From Crossiella sp. SN42 (GTDB lineage Bacteria > Actinomycetota > Actinomycetes > Mycobacteriales > Pseudonocardiaceae), in the NCBI RefSeq assembly GCF_023897065.1, contig NZ_JAMHIV010000042.1, positions 29,853 to 93,852 on the forward strand: a stretch of DNA of 64,000 bases, in the 5' to 3' direction. Every line of letters begins with the position of its first letter. Position 1 is the first letter of the stretch. The notes below the pieces were generated by a model. It ran no database searches. It had not been told where the DNA came from and worked only from the letters and a program-made list of their open reading frames with translations. Position numbers and translations under genes: made by a program. Below are positions 1-7,427 of this stretch, in pieces.

Positions 1-2138
1 TGCAGGCGCAGCTCACCGGAGCGCGCTCCCTCGGGCAGCTCCACCACCACCGTGCCTCCCGGCCCATTACGCACCGCAACCGGTTGGTCGTTCACCGTCG
101 CGGTGTAGCCCGGCCAGCTCAGCCGCGCGAAGGTCAGCTCCGCCTTGCCGCCGGACTGCTCCGATCTGGTGAAACGCACCAGCTCAGTGCGCTGCCCGCG
201 CTGCCGGTCGGCGAGCACCCGGACCCCGCCGGAGACGTGGCTGAGCCGCCCCTCCGGCCAGTCCAGCGGACGCACCCGCCGGAGCACTGTGACCGCATCG
301 TTACTTTCCTGCACGCGCCAGCCGGGGTACACGACCGGCGGGTAGGCGGGCTCGGGCAGCCCGGCCAGCAGATCCGGCTCGACCTTCGCGCCGGGGATCG
401 GGGGCGGTTTCTGCTCCGGGGTGGTGAACAAGCTGCGCTGCACCACCACGGTCTCGACCCGCAGCAGGTCTGCGAGTGACGCTCCCGACTCGGTGGGCTG
501 GAACAGCGCCGGGTAGGCCTTGCGGCAGGTGCCGCCGTAGAAGGTCAGGCACAGCGCCTGGTGCAGCGGCTTGAAGCCCATGCCGGTGTAGGCGGTGGGC
601 GTGCCCACCCCGGCGGCGGCGTACATGTTGCCGAAGAGCACGTCCCGGTTCTCCCCGTTGGGCCCCGGCAGGCCGCGGTCGGCGATCTGCACCGTGGTGC
701 CGCGGTAGCGCTTGGCGAACTGCTCGTGCAGCTGCGCGGTGGAGGCGGGGAACTTGTAGGCGGCCACGTCGGCGTTGGCCGGCTGCCAGCCGGTTTGCAG
801 CACCAGCACCAGCGCGGTGCCGCCGCACAGCACGGCCGCGCTCAGCCGCCCGGTCCACCGGCCCCCGCGGCGAGCGGCCAGCACCACCAGCGCGGTCAGC
901 CCGGCGAGCAGGGCCAGCGACAGCAGGTGCCGCGCGGAGATCTTGGGCCAGGCCGAGAAGGCCAGGTAGCCGCTGAGCAGCAGGATGCCGCCGGTGGCCA
1001 GTACCCGCCCGCGCAGCCGGTCGGTGCGCAGGCCCGCGGTCAGCAGCACCGCGGTGAGCACGGCCAGGGCCAGGAACAGCGACTCCACGTGCCGCAGCGG
1101 CCAGCGGAACATCCACAGGTTGGACGGCCCGAGGCTGAGCAGCAGGTAGCCGGCCGCCACGGTGAACACCGCGGCCAGCTCCCGCCAGCGGCGCTTGAGC
1201 ACGCCGAAGTCCAGCCAGGCCAGCAGCGGCAGCACGAACCAGGCGAAGTAGGTGGCGGGCACGGTCATCCGGTAGGCGCTGGGGTTGAAGGCGCGGATGC
1301 CGGGCAGGTGGCTGGGCAGGCTCAGGTTCAGCAGGTCGGTGAGGGAGGGCACCAGCTGGCCGACGTTGAACAGCTCCTTGCCGGTGCGCAGGCCCACCGC
1401 GGAGGCGCCCAGCAGCGGCAGGAACACCAGTGGCACCACCGCGGCCACGCAGACGCCGACCAGCAGCACCCGGCGCAGCGCGGTTTTGTCCTTGCGCAGC
1501 CAGAACTCCACCAGCAGTCCGAACAGGACCGCGCACACGCCGAGCACGCCGTAGGGATTGCCGTTGGTCACGCACAGCGCGCCGAAGACGAAGGGCCACA
1601 ACGGGTACAGCTCGCCACGCGCGCTGCGCCGGGCCGACCACCAGACGTAGGGCACCCAGGCGAAGGCCATCAGCCCGGCCACCCAGGTGCTCGCCTGGAA
1701 GTAGAGGGTGAAGCCGCCGAAGGGCAGCGCGGCGGCGAGCGCGGCACTGGCCCAGCGGGCCGCGCCGTACTCCCGGCAGAGCAGGTAGACGCCGAGCGCG
1801 AGCAGCACCAGGAACTCGGTCTTGACCACGGCGGCCGACAGCGCCAGGTCGTCGAGTCCGGCCACCAGCAGGTAGTTGGCCAGGTTGACCGGGTTCCACA
1901 CGCCGAAGAGCGCCTCGGCGGCCAGGTTGCCGCCCATCCAGGAGTCGTTGTCCAGCAGCGGCGGCCAGTTCCCGGCCAGCAGCTGTTCACCCAAGCGGTG
2001 CCACATCGGCAGGAACTGGGCCGCGCTGTCGTCGGTGAAGTAGAAGTTCGGGTTGCGCAGCAAGGGCACCTGGGCGAGCAGCGCGACGAAGGCGGCCAGC
2101 CCGAGCGGCACGGCGGCGCGGTGGAGCCAGGACTTCAC
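1..2138 (-). CDS. YfhO-family multi-spanning membrane protein (partial, C-terminus outside window)
   Basis: This gene runs off the left edge; about 712 codons are visible and no stop is reached. The protein is a string of hydrophobic helices after a short basic N-terminus, with a first outer loop carrying 'TDDSAAQFLPMW', which resembles the acidic first loop of YfhO/GT-C enzymes. The last 250 visible residues are more soluble. The GTG start at 2138 overlaps the TGA stop of the GtrA gene (GTGA), so translation is probably coupled. YfhO-type proteins move a sugar from a polyprenyl phosphate carrier to a surface polymer. The acceptor here cannot be read from sequence. The family call rests on topology and operon context. 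Confidence 0.75.
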   Translation of the reverse strand, partial: MKSWLHRAAVPLGLAAFVALLAQVPLLRNPNFYFTDDSAAQFLPMWHRLGEQLLAGNWPPLLDNDSWMGGNLAAEALFGVWNPVNLANYLLVAGLDDLALSAAVVKTEFLVLLALGVYLLCREYGAARWASAALAAALPFGGFTLYFQASTWVAGLMAFAWVPYVWWSARRSARGELYPLWPFVFGALCVTNGNPYGVLGVCAVLFGLLVEFWLRKDKTALRRVLLVGVCVAAVVPLVFLPLLGASAVGLRTGKELFNVGQLVPSLTDLLNLSLPSHLPGIRAFNPSAYRMTVPATYFAWFVLPLLAWLDFGVLKRRWRELAAVFTVAAGYLLLSLGPSNLWMFRWPLRHVESLFLALAVLTAVLLTAGLRTDRLRGRVLATGGILLLSGYLAFSAWPKISARHLLSLALLAGLTALVVLAARRGGRWTGRLSAAVLCGGTALVLVLQTGWQPANADVAAYKFPASTAQLHEQFAKRYRGTTVQIADRGLPGPNGENRDVLFGNMYAAAGVGTPTAYTGMGFKPLHQALCLTFYGGTCRKAYPALFQPTESGASLADLLRVETVVVQRSLFTTPEQKPPPIPGAKVEPDLLAGLPEPAYPPVVYPGWRVQESNDAVTVLRRVRPLDWPEGRLSHVSGGVRVLADRQRGQRTELVRFTRSEQSGGKAELTFARLSWPGYTATVNDQPVAVRNGPGGTVVVELPEGARSGELRL

Positions 2139-2518
2139 CGGACGGCTGCCTTTTCCTTGCCCACCAACACCAGCTGCGAGACCACGAAGGTCACCGGGAT
2201 GGCCAGCGCGGCCACCAGCAGCGGCGCGAAGGTGGAGTTCAGGCCGCCCAGGTCCACCAGCAGGTAGAGCCCGAGCGAGGTGATGGCGAAGTTGGCCGCG
2301 TTGGACAGCGGGAAGAGCAGGAACTTCCGCAGCGTCGGCTTGGTGCGGAAGGTGAAGTGGCAGTTGAGGAAGTAGGAGCCGACCATGGCCAGCAGGAAGG
2401 CCAGCACGTGCGCGGCCAGGTACGGCAGCGCCAGGTGCAGGGCCAGGTAGAGGCCGTAGTAGACGCCGGTGTTGACCGCGCCCACCAGTGCGAAGCGCAG
2501 CACCCGCCCGGGGATCAC
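2135..2518 (-). CDS. GtrA-family membrane protein (probable polyprenyl-phosphate-sugar flippase)
   Basis: The product is 127 residues with four predicted helices and the GtrA/GtcA hallmarks: an N-terminal 'RFALVGAVNTGVYYGLY' segment and a central 'SYFLNCHFTFR' segment. GtrA-like proteins are thought to move undecaprenyl-phosphate-linked sugars across the membrane. The GTG start at 2518 overlaps the stop of the upstream glycosyltransferase gene (GTGA), and its own TGA overlaps the next GTG. All three genes are therefore translationally linked. A longer open frame to 2920 exists but lies inside the glycosyltransferase gene and is not supported as coding. Confidence 0.88.
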   Translation of the reverse strand: MIPGRVLRFALVGAVNTGVYYGLYLALHLALPYLAAHVLAFLLAMVGSYFLNCHFTFRTKPTLRKFLLFPLSNAANFAITSLGLYLLVDLGGLNSTFAPLLVAALAIPVTFVVSQLVLVGKEKAAVR

Positions 2519-3546
2519 CGCCGGACCGCCCACGGCGCGGTGGCCCGCTGGTGCAGCTCCTCGGAGTGCTCGACCGCCTTGGGGCCCAGCACGGTGAGCG
2601 CGGGCGGCTGCGGCTCGCTGGCCTCCTTGACCAGGAAGTGCGGGCGGCGCTTGGTCTCGTAGTAGATGCGGCCCAGGTACTCCCCGATCACGCCGAGGAA
2701 GAGCAGCTGGATGCCGCCGAGCCCGGCGATGCCCACCATCAGCGTGGCGTAGCCCGGCGCGTCCACCCCGGTGAAGATCACGTCCACGGCCACGTACCCG
2801 GCGTAGAGGAAGGCCAGCAGGGTGACCAGCACGCCGAGGTAGATGGCGATCCGCAGCGGCCGGTTGTTGAACGAGACGACCCCGTCGATGCCGTAGTTGA
2901 GCAGCGAGCCGAAGCTCCACTTGGAGCTGCCGTGCTGCCGCGCCACGTTGTCGTAGTCCACGATCGCGGTGTCGAAGCCGATCCAGGAGAACAGGCCCTT
3001 GGAGAACCGGTTGTACTCGCCGAGGGAGAGCAGCGCGCGCACCGCGCGGTGGCTGAGCACCCGGAAGTCGCCGACCCCGTCCTTGAGGTCGACCTCGACC
3101 ATCCGGTTGATCAGCCGGTAGTACAGCCGGGAGACCAGGGTGCGGGCCCGCCCGTCGCCGTCCCTGGTGCGCCGGGCCACCACCTGGTCGTGGCCCTCCT
3201 CCAGCTTGGCCAGCATCGCGCCGAGCAGCTGCGGCGGGTGCTGGAGGTCGGCGTCCATGATCGCCACCGCGTGCCCGGAGGCCTCGCTGAGCCCGGCCAG
3301 CATGGCGGCTTCCTTGCCGAAGTTGCGGCTCAGCGCGAGGTAGCGGAACTGCGGGCTGAGCGCGCTGAGCCGGCGCATCTCAGCCAGCGTGCCGTCACTG
3401 CTGCCATCGTCGACGAGCAGCACCTCGAAGTCGTCGGCCACCGTGGGCAGCACCTCAAGGAGGGTGGCGTGCAGCTGGGCCAGGCCCTGCTCCTCGTTGA
3501 AGCAGGGCACCACGACGGACAGGCGCCGACTTCTGGTTGGTGTCAC
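2515..3546 (-). CDS. Polyprenyl-phosphate glycosyltransferase, GT2 (GtrB/CsbB/DPM1-like)
   Basis: A GT-A domain opens with 'SVVVPCFNEE', followed by 'VDDGSSDGT', the donor/metal-binding 'DADLQHPP', and two C-terminal membrane helices. This is the architecture of enzymes that load a sugar onto undecaprenyl phosphate on the inner membrane face. I chose the GTG at 3546 (343 residues) because it sits just before the first beta strand. A GTG at 3582 and an ATG at 3648 are in frame, but the latter would overlap the divergent lipoprotein gene. The protein is probably the first enzyme of the three-gene glycosylation operon. Confidence 0.85.
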   Translation of the reverse strand: MTPTRSRRLSVVVPCFNEEQGLAQLHATLLEVLPTVADDFEVLLVDDGSSDGTLAEMRRLSALSPQFRYLALSRNFGKEAAMLAGLSEASGHAVAIMDADLQHPPQLLGAMLAKLEEGHDQVVARRTRDGDGRARTLVSRLYYRLINRMVEVDLKDGVGDFRVLSHRAVRALLSLGEYNRFSKGLFSWIGFDTAIVDYDNVARQHGSSKWSFGSLLNYGIDGVVSFNNRPLRIAIYLGVLVTLLAFLYAGYVAVDVIFTGVDAPGYATLMVGIAGLGGIQLLFLGVIGEYLGRIYYETKRRPHFLVKEASEPQPPALTVLGPKAVEHSEELHQRATAPWAVRR

Positions 3547-3606
3547 GCTCCGGGGACGCTTCAGGTCCTCTTCAGGTTGCACCGTTATGGGGAACGAGTC
3601 CGATAA

Positions 3607-5481
3607 ATGACTACGTTCGGTGTCATGCACCGCGTCCCGTTCCGCCATTGGGGAACTCTGCTGCTCGCCGGCGCGCTGACCGTCGCGCTGATTTCCTGCG
3701 CGAGCCCGCCTGCGCAGCCCACTCTGCCACCCGGCGCGCGGGAAGCAAGGTTCATGCAGATCATCGCGCACGCCGATGACGACATCATTTTCATGAACCC
3801 GGACTTGGCGGCCGGAATCAGGGCAAAGAAGCCGACTGTGGGCGTCTATCTCACCGCAGGCGAAACAGACAAGCCAGACGCGAATGGTTACGCAGCGCGA
3901 CGGCAAGCTGGCACCCGGTCCGCATACGCGCGGATGGCCGGGGTGCCGGATGAGTGGCGGGCCGAGCGGCTGGACAGTGATCCTGATCACGGCGTGGAGC
4001 TGTACACGCTGGCGGCCAGGCCCGAGGTCCAGCTGGTGTTCGTGAACCTGCCGGAGGACAACGACCCGAGGGCCAACGGCGGCAAGCACGCGCTGACCCG
4101 GCTCTGGCTGGACCAGGCGGAGGCGCTGAAACTGCGCACGCTCACCCCGGCGGGCGGCAAGCTGCCCAGGCCGTACGAGTACACCAGGGGCCAGGTGATC
4201 CAGCTGCTGGTCGACCTGCTGGCCCGGTTCCAGCCGACCGTGCTGCGCGCGCAGGATCCCAGTCCCGACCCCAGGTACGCCAAGAACTGGGTCCGGTTCA
4301 ACGACCACCCCGACCACGTGATCGCGGCCCGGCTGGCCGCGGCGGCGGTGCGCGAGTACCGGAAGGCCGGCGGCTCGGCGGTGGAGCTGAACTACCGCAA
4401 CTACAACGTCGCCGAGGCCCCGGTGAACCTGTCCGGGGCCGAGCAGCGGGACAAGCTGGACACCTTCGGCGCCTACGTCCCGCACGACTCCGAGGTCAGC
4501 CTCGGCGAGCCCTACGACGGCTGGCTGCGCCGCCAGTACCCGCGCTGGCCCACTGGCTCGACCTGGGCGGGTCTGGACGCGGACGGCTCGCGGTACGCCT
4601 TCGCGGTGCGCGCGGGCGAGCTGACCTACTGGCGCCGCACCGGCGGCACCTGGTCCGGCCCGACGCCGGTGGGCGGGGCCACGCTGAACCCCGGGGTGAG
4701 CGTGGCCGCGGACCGGCACGGCCGCCTGCACGTCTTCGCCCGCGACCGCGACTCCGACGAGGTGGTGGTGACCACGCCGGGCTCCTGGACCTGGACCAGG
4801 CTGGGCAGCCCGAACGAGCGCGTCCTGCCCGGCAGGCGCGGCTCGGTCGGCGTGCCGGTGGCCGCGCGGGATGCCGGTGGCGCGCTGGTGGTGCTGGTGA
4901 AGAACGGCGGCGGCGGGGTGAGCGCGCTCCGGCAGTCCACTTCGGACACCTGGCCGACCGGCTGGCTGGATCTGGGTGGCACGGACGTGCAGGATGGCCT
5001 CGCGGTCGGTCCTGGGCTGACCGTGGCGGCGAGCACTCGCACCGGCGTGCTGCGCTGGCGGCAGCAGGGCGAGGGCTTCGCCGCCGAGCCACCGGTGCGC
5101 GGACCGCGACCGGCCGGGCCCCCGGTGGTCGGCGGCGGACTGCTGGCCTACCCGGTCGAGGACAGCGGCGCGCTGGCCATCGCCACCGACGGCGAGGCGG
5201 TGGTGCGGCCGGGCACCGAGGGCCTGTCCGGACTGGGCCTGGCGGTGACCGGGGACTCGGTGGTGCTGCACGGCAGGCGGGTGGACGGCTCGCTGGTGGT
5301 GGGCACCGGCAAACCCGCGAGCCTGGCCTGGTCGGAGCTGCGCGGCGAGCTGGCCGACCAGGCGGCCGCGATCACCGGTCAGGACGGGGTGGAGCTGGTC
5401 GGCTTCGGCTTGACCGGCGAGCTGCTGACCACGACCGGCCCGCCCGGCGGCGTCTTCCCCGGCTGGTCCGCCGGGCGCTGA
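3607..5481 (+). CDS. Secreted PIG-L/LmbE deacetylase lipoprotein with C-terminal propeller-like domain
   Basis: The N-terminus is a lipoprotein signal: a basic start, a hydrophobic stretch and the lipobox 'LISC'. The PIG-L zinc motif 'AHADDD' and the second metal motif 'HPDH' (about 180 residues later) are both intact, so N-deacetylation of an amino-sugar conjugate is the expected reaction, here outside the membrane. From about residue 320 there are repeating W- and G-rich beta units that resemble a sugar-binding propeller. An ATG at 3625 is an equally good start and gives a more typical signal peptide. The gene is divergent from the GtrB operon. Its 3' end overlaps the opposing DUF6541 gene by 103 bp. 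Confidence 0.85.
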   Translation: MTTFGVMHRVPFRHWGTLLLAGALTVALISCASPPAQPTLPPGAREARFMQIIAHADDDIIFMNPDLAAGIRAKKPTVGVYLTAGETDKPDANGYAARRQAGTRSAYARMAGVPDEWRAERLDSDPDHGVELYTLAARPEVQLVFVNLPEDNDPRANGGKHALTRLWLDQAEALKLRTLTPAGGKLPRPYEYTRGQVIQLLVDLLARFQPTVLRAQDPSPDPRYAKNWVRFNDHPDHVIAARLAAAAVREYRKAGGSAVELNYRNYNVAEAPVNLSGAEQRDKLDTFGAYVPHDSEVSLGEPYDGWLRRQYPRWPTGSTWAGLDADGSRYAFAVRAGELTYWRRTGGTWSGPTPVGGATLNPGVSVAADRHGRLHVFARDRDSDEVVVTTPGSWTWTRLGSPNERVLPGRRGSVGVPVAARDAGGALVVLVKNGGGGVSALRQSTSDTWPTGWLDLGGTDVQDGLAVGPGLTVAASTRTGVLRWRQQGEGFAAEPPVRGPRPAGPPVVGGGLLAYPVEDSGALAIATDGEAVVRPGTEGLSGLGLAVTGDSVVLHGRRVDGSLVVGTGKPASLAWSELRGELADQAAAITGQDGVELVGFGLTGELLTTTGPPGGVFPGWSAGR

Positions 5482-7349
5482 CCGTCCGGCTCGGTCAGCT
5501 GGTAGATCTTGGCGTCCGGGTTCTGGTAGACCACCCGCAGCGAGCGCACCTTGTCCAGCTCGACCAGGCCGGGCGCGCGTTTCTGGCTGCCGGTGACAAA
5601 ACCCTGGCCGATGAAGACGAACCGCACGCCCAGCGCCTTGGCCGCGGCGCGCACCTCGGGATCGGTGTCGTAGGCGTGGAAGCGCTCGCGCAGCAGCGGA
5701 CGCTCCTTGCCGAGGCCGTCGCCCTCGGTGCCGGCCAGCGCGTGCCCGAAGGCCGGGCGGACACCGGTGAGCGCCCACATCCACGGCGAGCCGTCCTGGG
5801 CGTCGTTGAACACGATCTCGCCCGGCCGGACCAGCCCGGCCAGGTGGTTCATCGCCTGCTGCTCCAGCTCGGTGACCGTGGGGCCGCCGCCGAAGGTGAT
5901 CGCCAGCCGGTTGCCGTTGCGCTGGTGGTAGAGCCCGTTGCTCAGGTAGCCGAACAGCAGCACGCTCAGCGCGGCGGCCACCAGCCCGATCCGGCGCGGC
6001 AGCGGCCGGCGCACCAGGTCCAGCACGGTGACCAGGCCCAGCGCGGTCACCGGCACCACCGCGAGCAGGTACAGCGCGGCCAGCCGCCACTCGTCGTTCC
6101 ACCAGGGCGCGGTCAGCAGGGCCACCCACGGGCCCTCGTAGGCCGCGGCCCCCACCGACAGCAGCCCGAAGCCCAGCGAGGCGACCAGCAGCCACAGCAG
6201 CGGCAGCAGGCGGCGGAAGGCCAGCACGCCGATCACGAACGGCAGGATCAGCCACCACTGCGGCTCGTCGAAGGAGCGGGTGAAGAACACCAGGCGGCCA
6301 AGGGCCTCCGGCACACCGCGCTGCACCGCCCAGTCGTAGGCGGGGCCGCCTGCCGCGCTCAGCGTGCCCAGCACGTGCGCGATGCCCAGCGCCAGCGCGC
6401 CCGCGGCCAGCAGGGCCAGGGTCAGCAGCTCACCGGGCGGGACCCGGCGGGCGGTCAGCCAGCGCTGGGCCAGCAGGCCGAGGCCGAACACCGCGGCCGC
6501 GATGGACACGCTCGGGTGGATCGCGGTCAGGCCGACCAGCGCCAGCGCGGTCACCGCGACCAGCGCGGGCCGCGGCGCGTCCAGTGCGCGGACCACCAGC
6601 GCGAGCGCGGCGGGCAGCAGCGCCACCCCGGTGGCGTACGGGTAGAGCGGGCCCCAGGTCAGCAGGTCGTAGGGGAAACCGGTGAAGGCGCAGCACAGCA
6701 CCGCGGCCACCGCCACGATCGCCGCGCGCACCCGCAGCGTGCGCAGCAGGGCGGTCATGGACAGCGCGAACACCCCGATCAGCAGCGCGTTCATCGCGTT
6801 GAGCGCCTGCACCACGGTGCCGGCGCCGAACTGGTGCACGGTGGCCACCAGCAGGTGATAACCGTTGGGGTAGAAGTAGTTCTGCGCCGCGGGCTGGGCG
6901 ATCACGTTGAGCCCGCTGGGCGCGCTGTCACCGGAGTCGGCGATGAACCGGACCGCGTTGCCGTGGAAGATCGCGTCCCAGAACTGCGGGATCGCGCTGA
7001 ACCCCTTGCTGGCGAAGAACAACAGCCCCACGCCGACCCCCGCGGCCAGCGTCACCGAGCCGGCCACCACCAGGTGCTTCGACCGGGTCCACACCCGCTC
7101 CGGCTCGGCCAGGCGGCCGCGGATCACGGCCAGTGCCAAGGCGAACAGCGCGGTGCCGCCCAGCAGCACCCACGGCGACCAGCGCAGCCCCAGCGCGGGC
7201 GCCAGCGGCCCGAGCACCCCGGTCATCCCGTAGGTCAGCACCGGCGCACCGGCCGCCAGCAGCCAGCCGCGCAACCCGGCCGCCAGCCCGATCACCAGAC
7301 CGGGCAAGAACAACAGTGACGCGGACAGCGCCAACAACACAACAGACAT
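5379..7349 (-). CDS. DUF6541-family multi-spanning membrane protein, copy 1
   Basis: The product is 656 residues with about a dozen hydrophobic helices and a soluble C-terminal portion ending in a P/S/T/K-rich tail. An outer loop contains 'WDAIFHGNAVRFIADSGD' and 'FYPNGYHLL', the signatures shared with the neighbouring copy. The family is actinobacterial and looks like a GT-C glycosyltransferase, but no activity is proven. The ATG at 7349 has a 'GGGGGAAA' ribosome site. It follows the second copy by 78 bp on the same strand, and its 3' end runs antisense into the PIG-L gene. Confidence 0.8.
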   Translation of the reverse strand: MSVVLLALSASLLFLPGLVIGLAAGLRGWLLAAGAPVLTYGMTGVLGPLAPALGLRWSPWVLLGGTALFALALAVIRGRLAEPERVWTRSKHLVVAGSVTLAAGVGVGLLFFASKGFSAIPQFWDAIFHGNAVRFIADSGDSAPSGLNVIAQPAAQNYFYPNGYHLLVATVHQFGAGTVVQALNAMNALLIGVFALSMTALLRTLRVRAAIVAVAAVLCCAFTGFPYDLLTWGPLYPYATGVALLPAALALVVRALDAPRPALVAVTALALVGLTAIHPSVSIAAAVFGLGLLAQRWLTARRVPPGELLTLALLAAGALALGIAHVLGTLSAAGGPAYDWAVQRGVPEALGRLVFFTRSFDEPQWWLILPFVIGVLAFRRLLPLLWLLVASLGFGLLSVGAAAYEGPWVALLTAPWWNDEWRLAALYLLAVVPVTALGLVTVLDLVRRPLPRRIGLVAAALSVLLFGYLSNGLYHQRNGNRLAITFGGGPTVTELEQQAMNHLAGLVRPGEIVFNDAQDGSPWMWALTGVRPAFGHALAGTEGDGLGKERPLLRERFHAYDTDPEVRAAAKALGVRFVFIGQGFVTGSQKRAPGLVELDKVRSLRVVYQNPDAKIYQLTEPDGQRPADQPGKTPPGGPVVVSSSPVKPKPTSSTPS

Positions 7350-7427
7350 CTGTTTCCCCCCAAAGAACCCATCCCCGATGAGTCACGTTGGAAAGGAAAA
7401 GATCGTTGCCTTGCTGTGAGCCGGGTC

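Noticed and set aside
561..2267. Long plus-strand frames opposite the YfhO, DUF6541 and other minus-strand genes
   Set aside because: They are antisense shadows of well-supported genes, without ribosome sites or recognisable domains.
2515..6258. A 1247-codon open frame on the minus strand
   Set aside because: Only its 3' third carries family motifs (the GT2 gene). The rest is antisense to the PIG-L gene or is another frame of the DUF6541 gene and shows low-complexity R/A/G/P composition.
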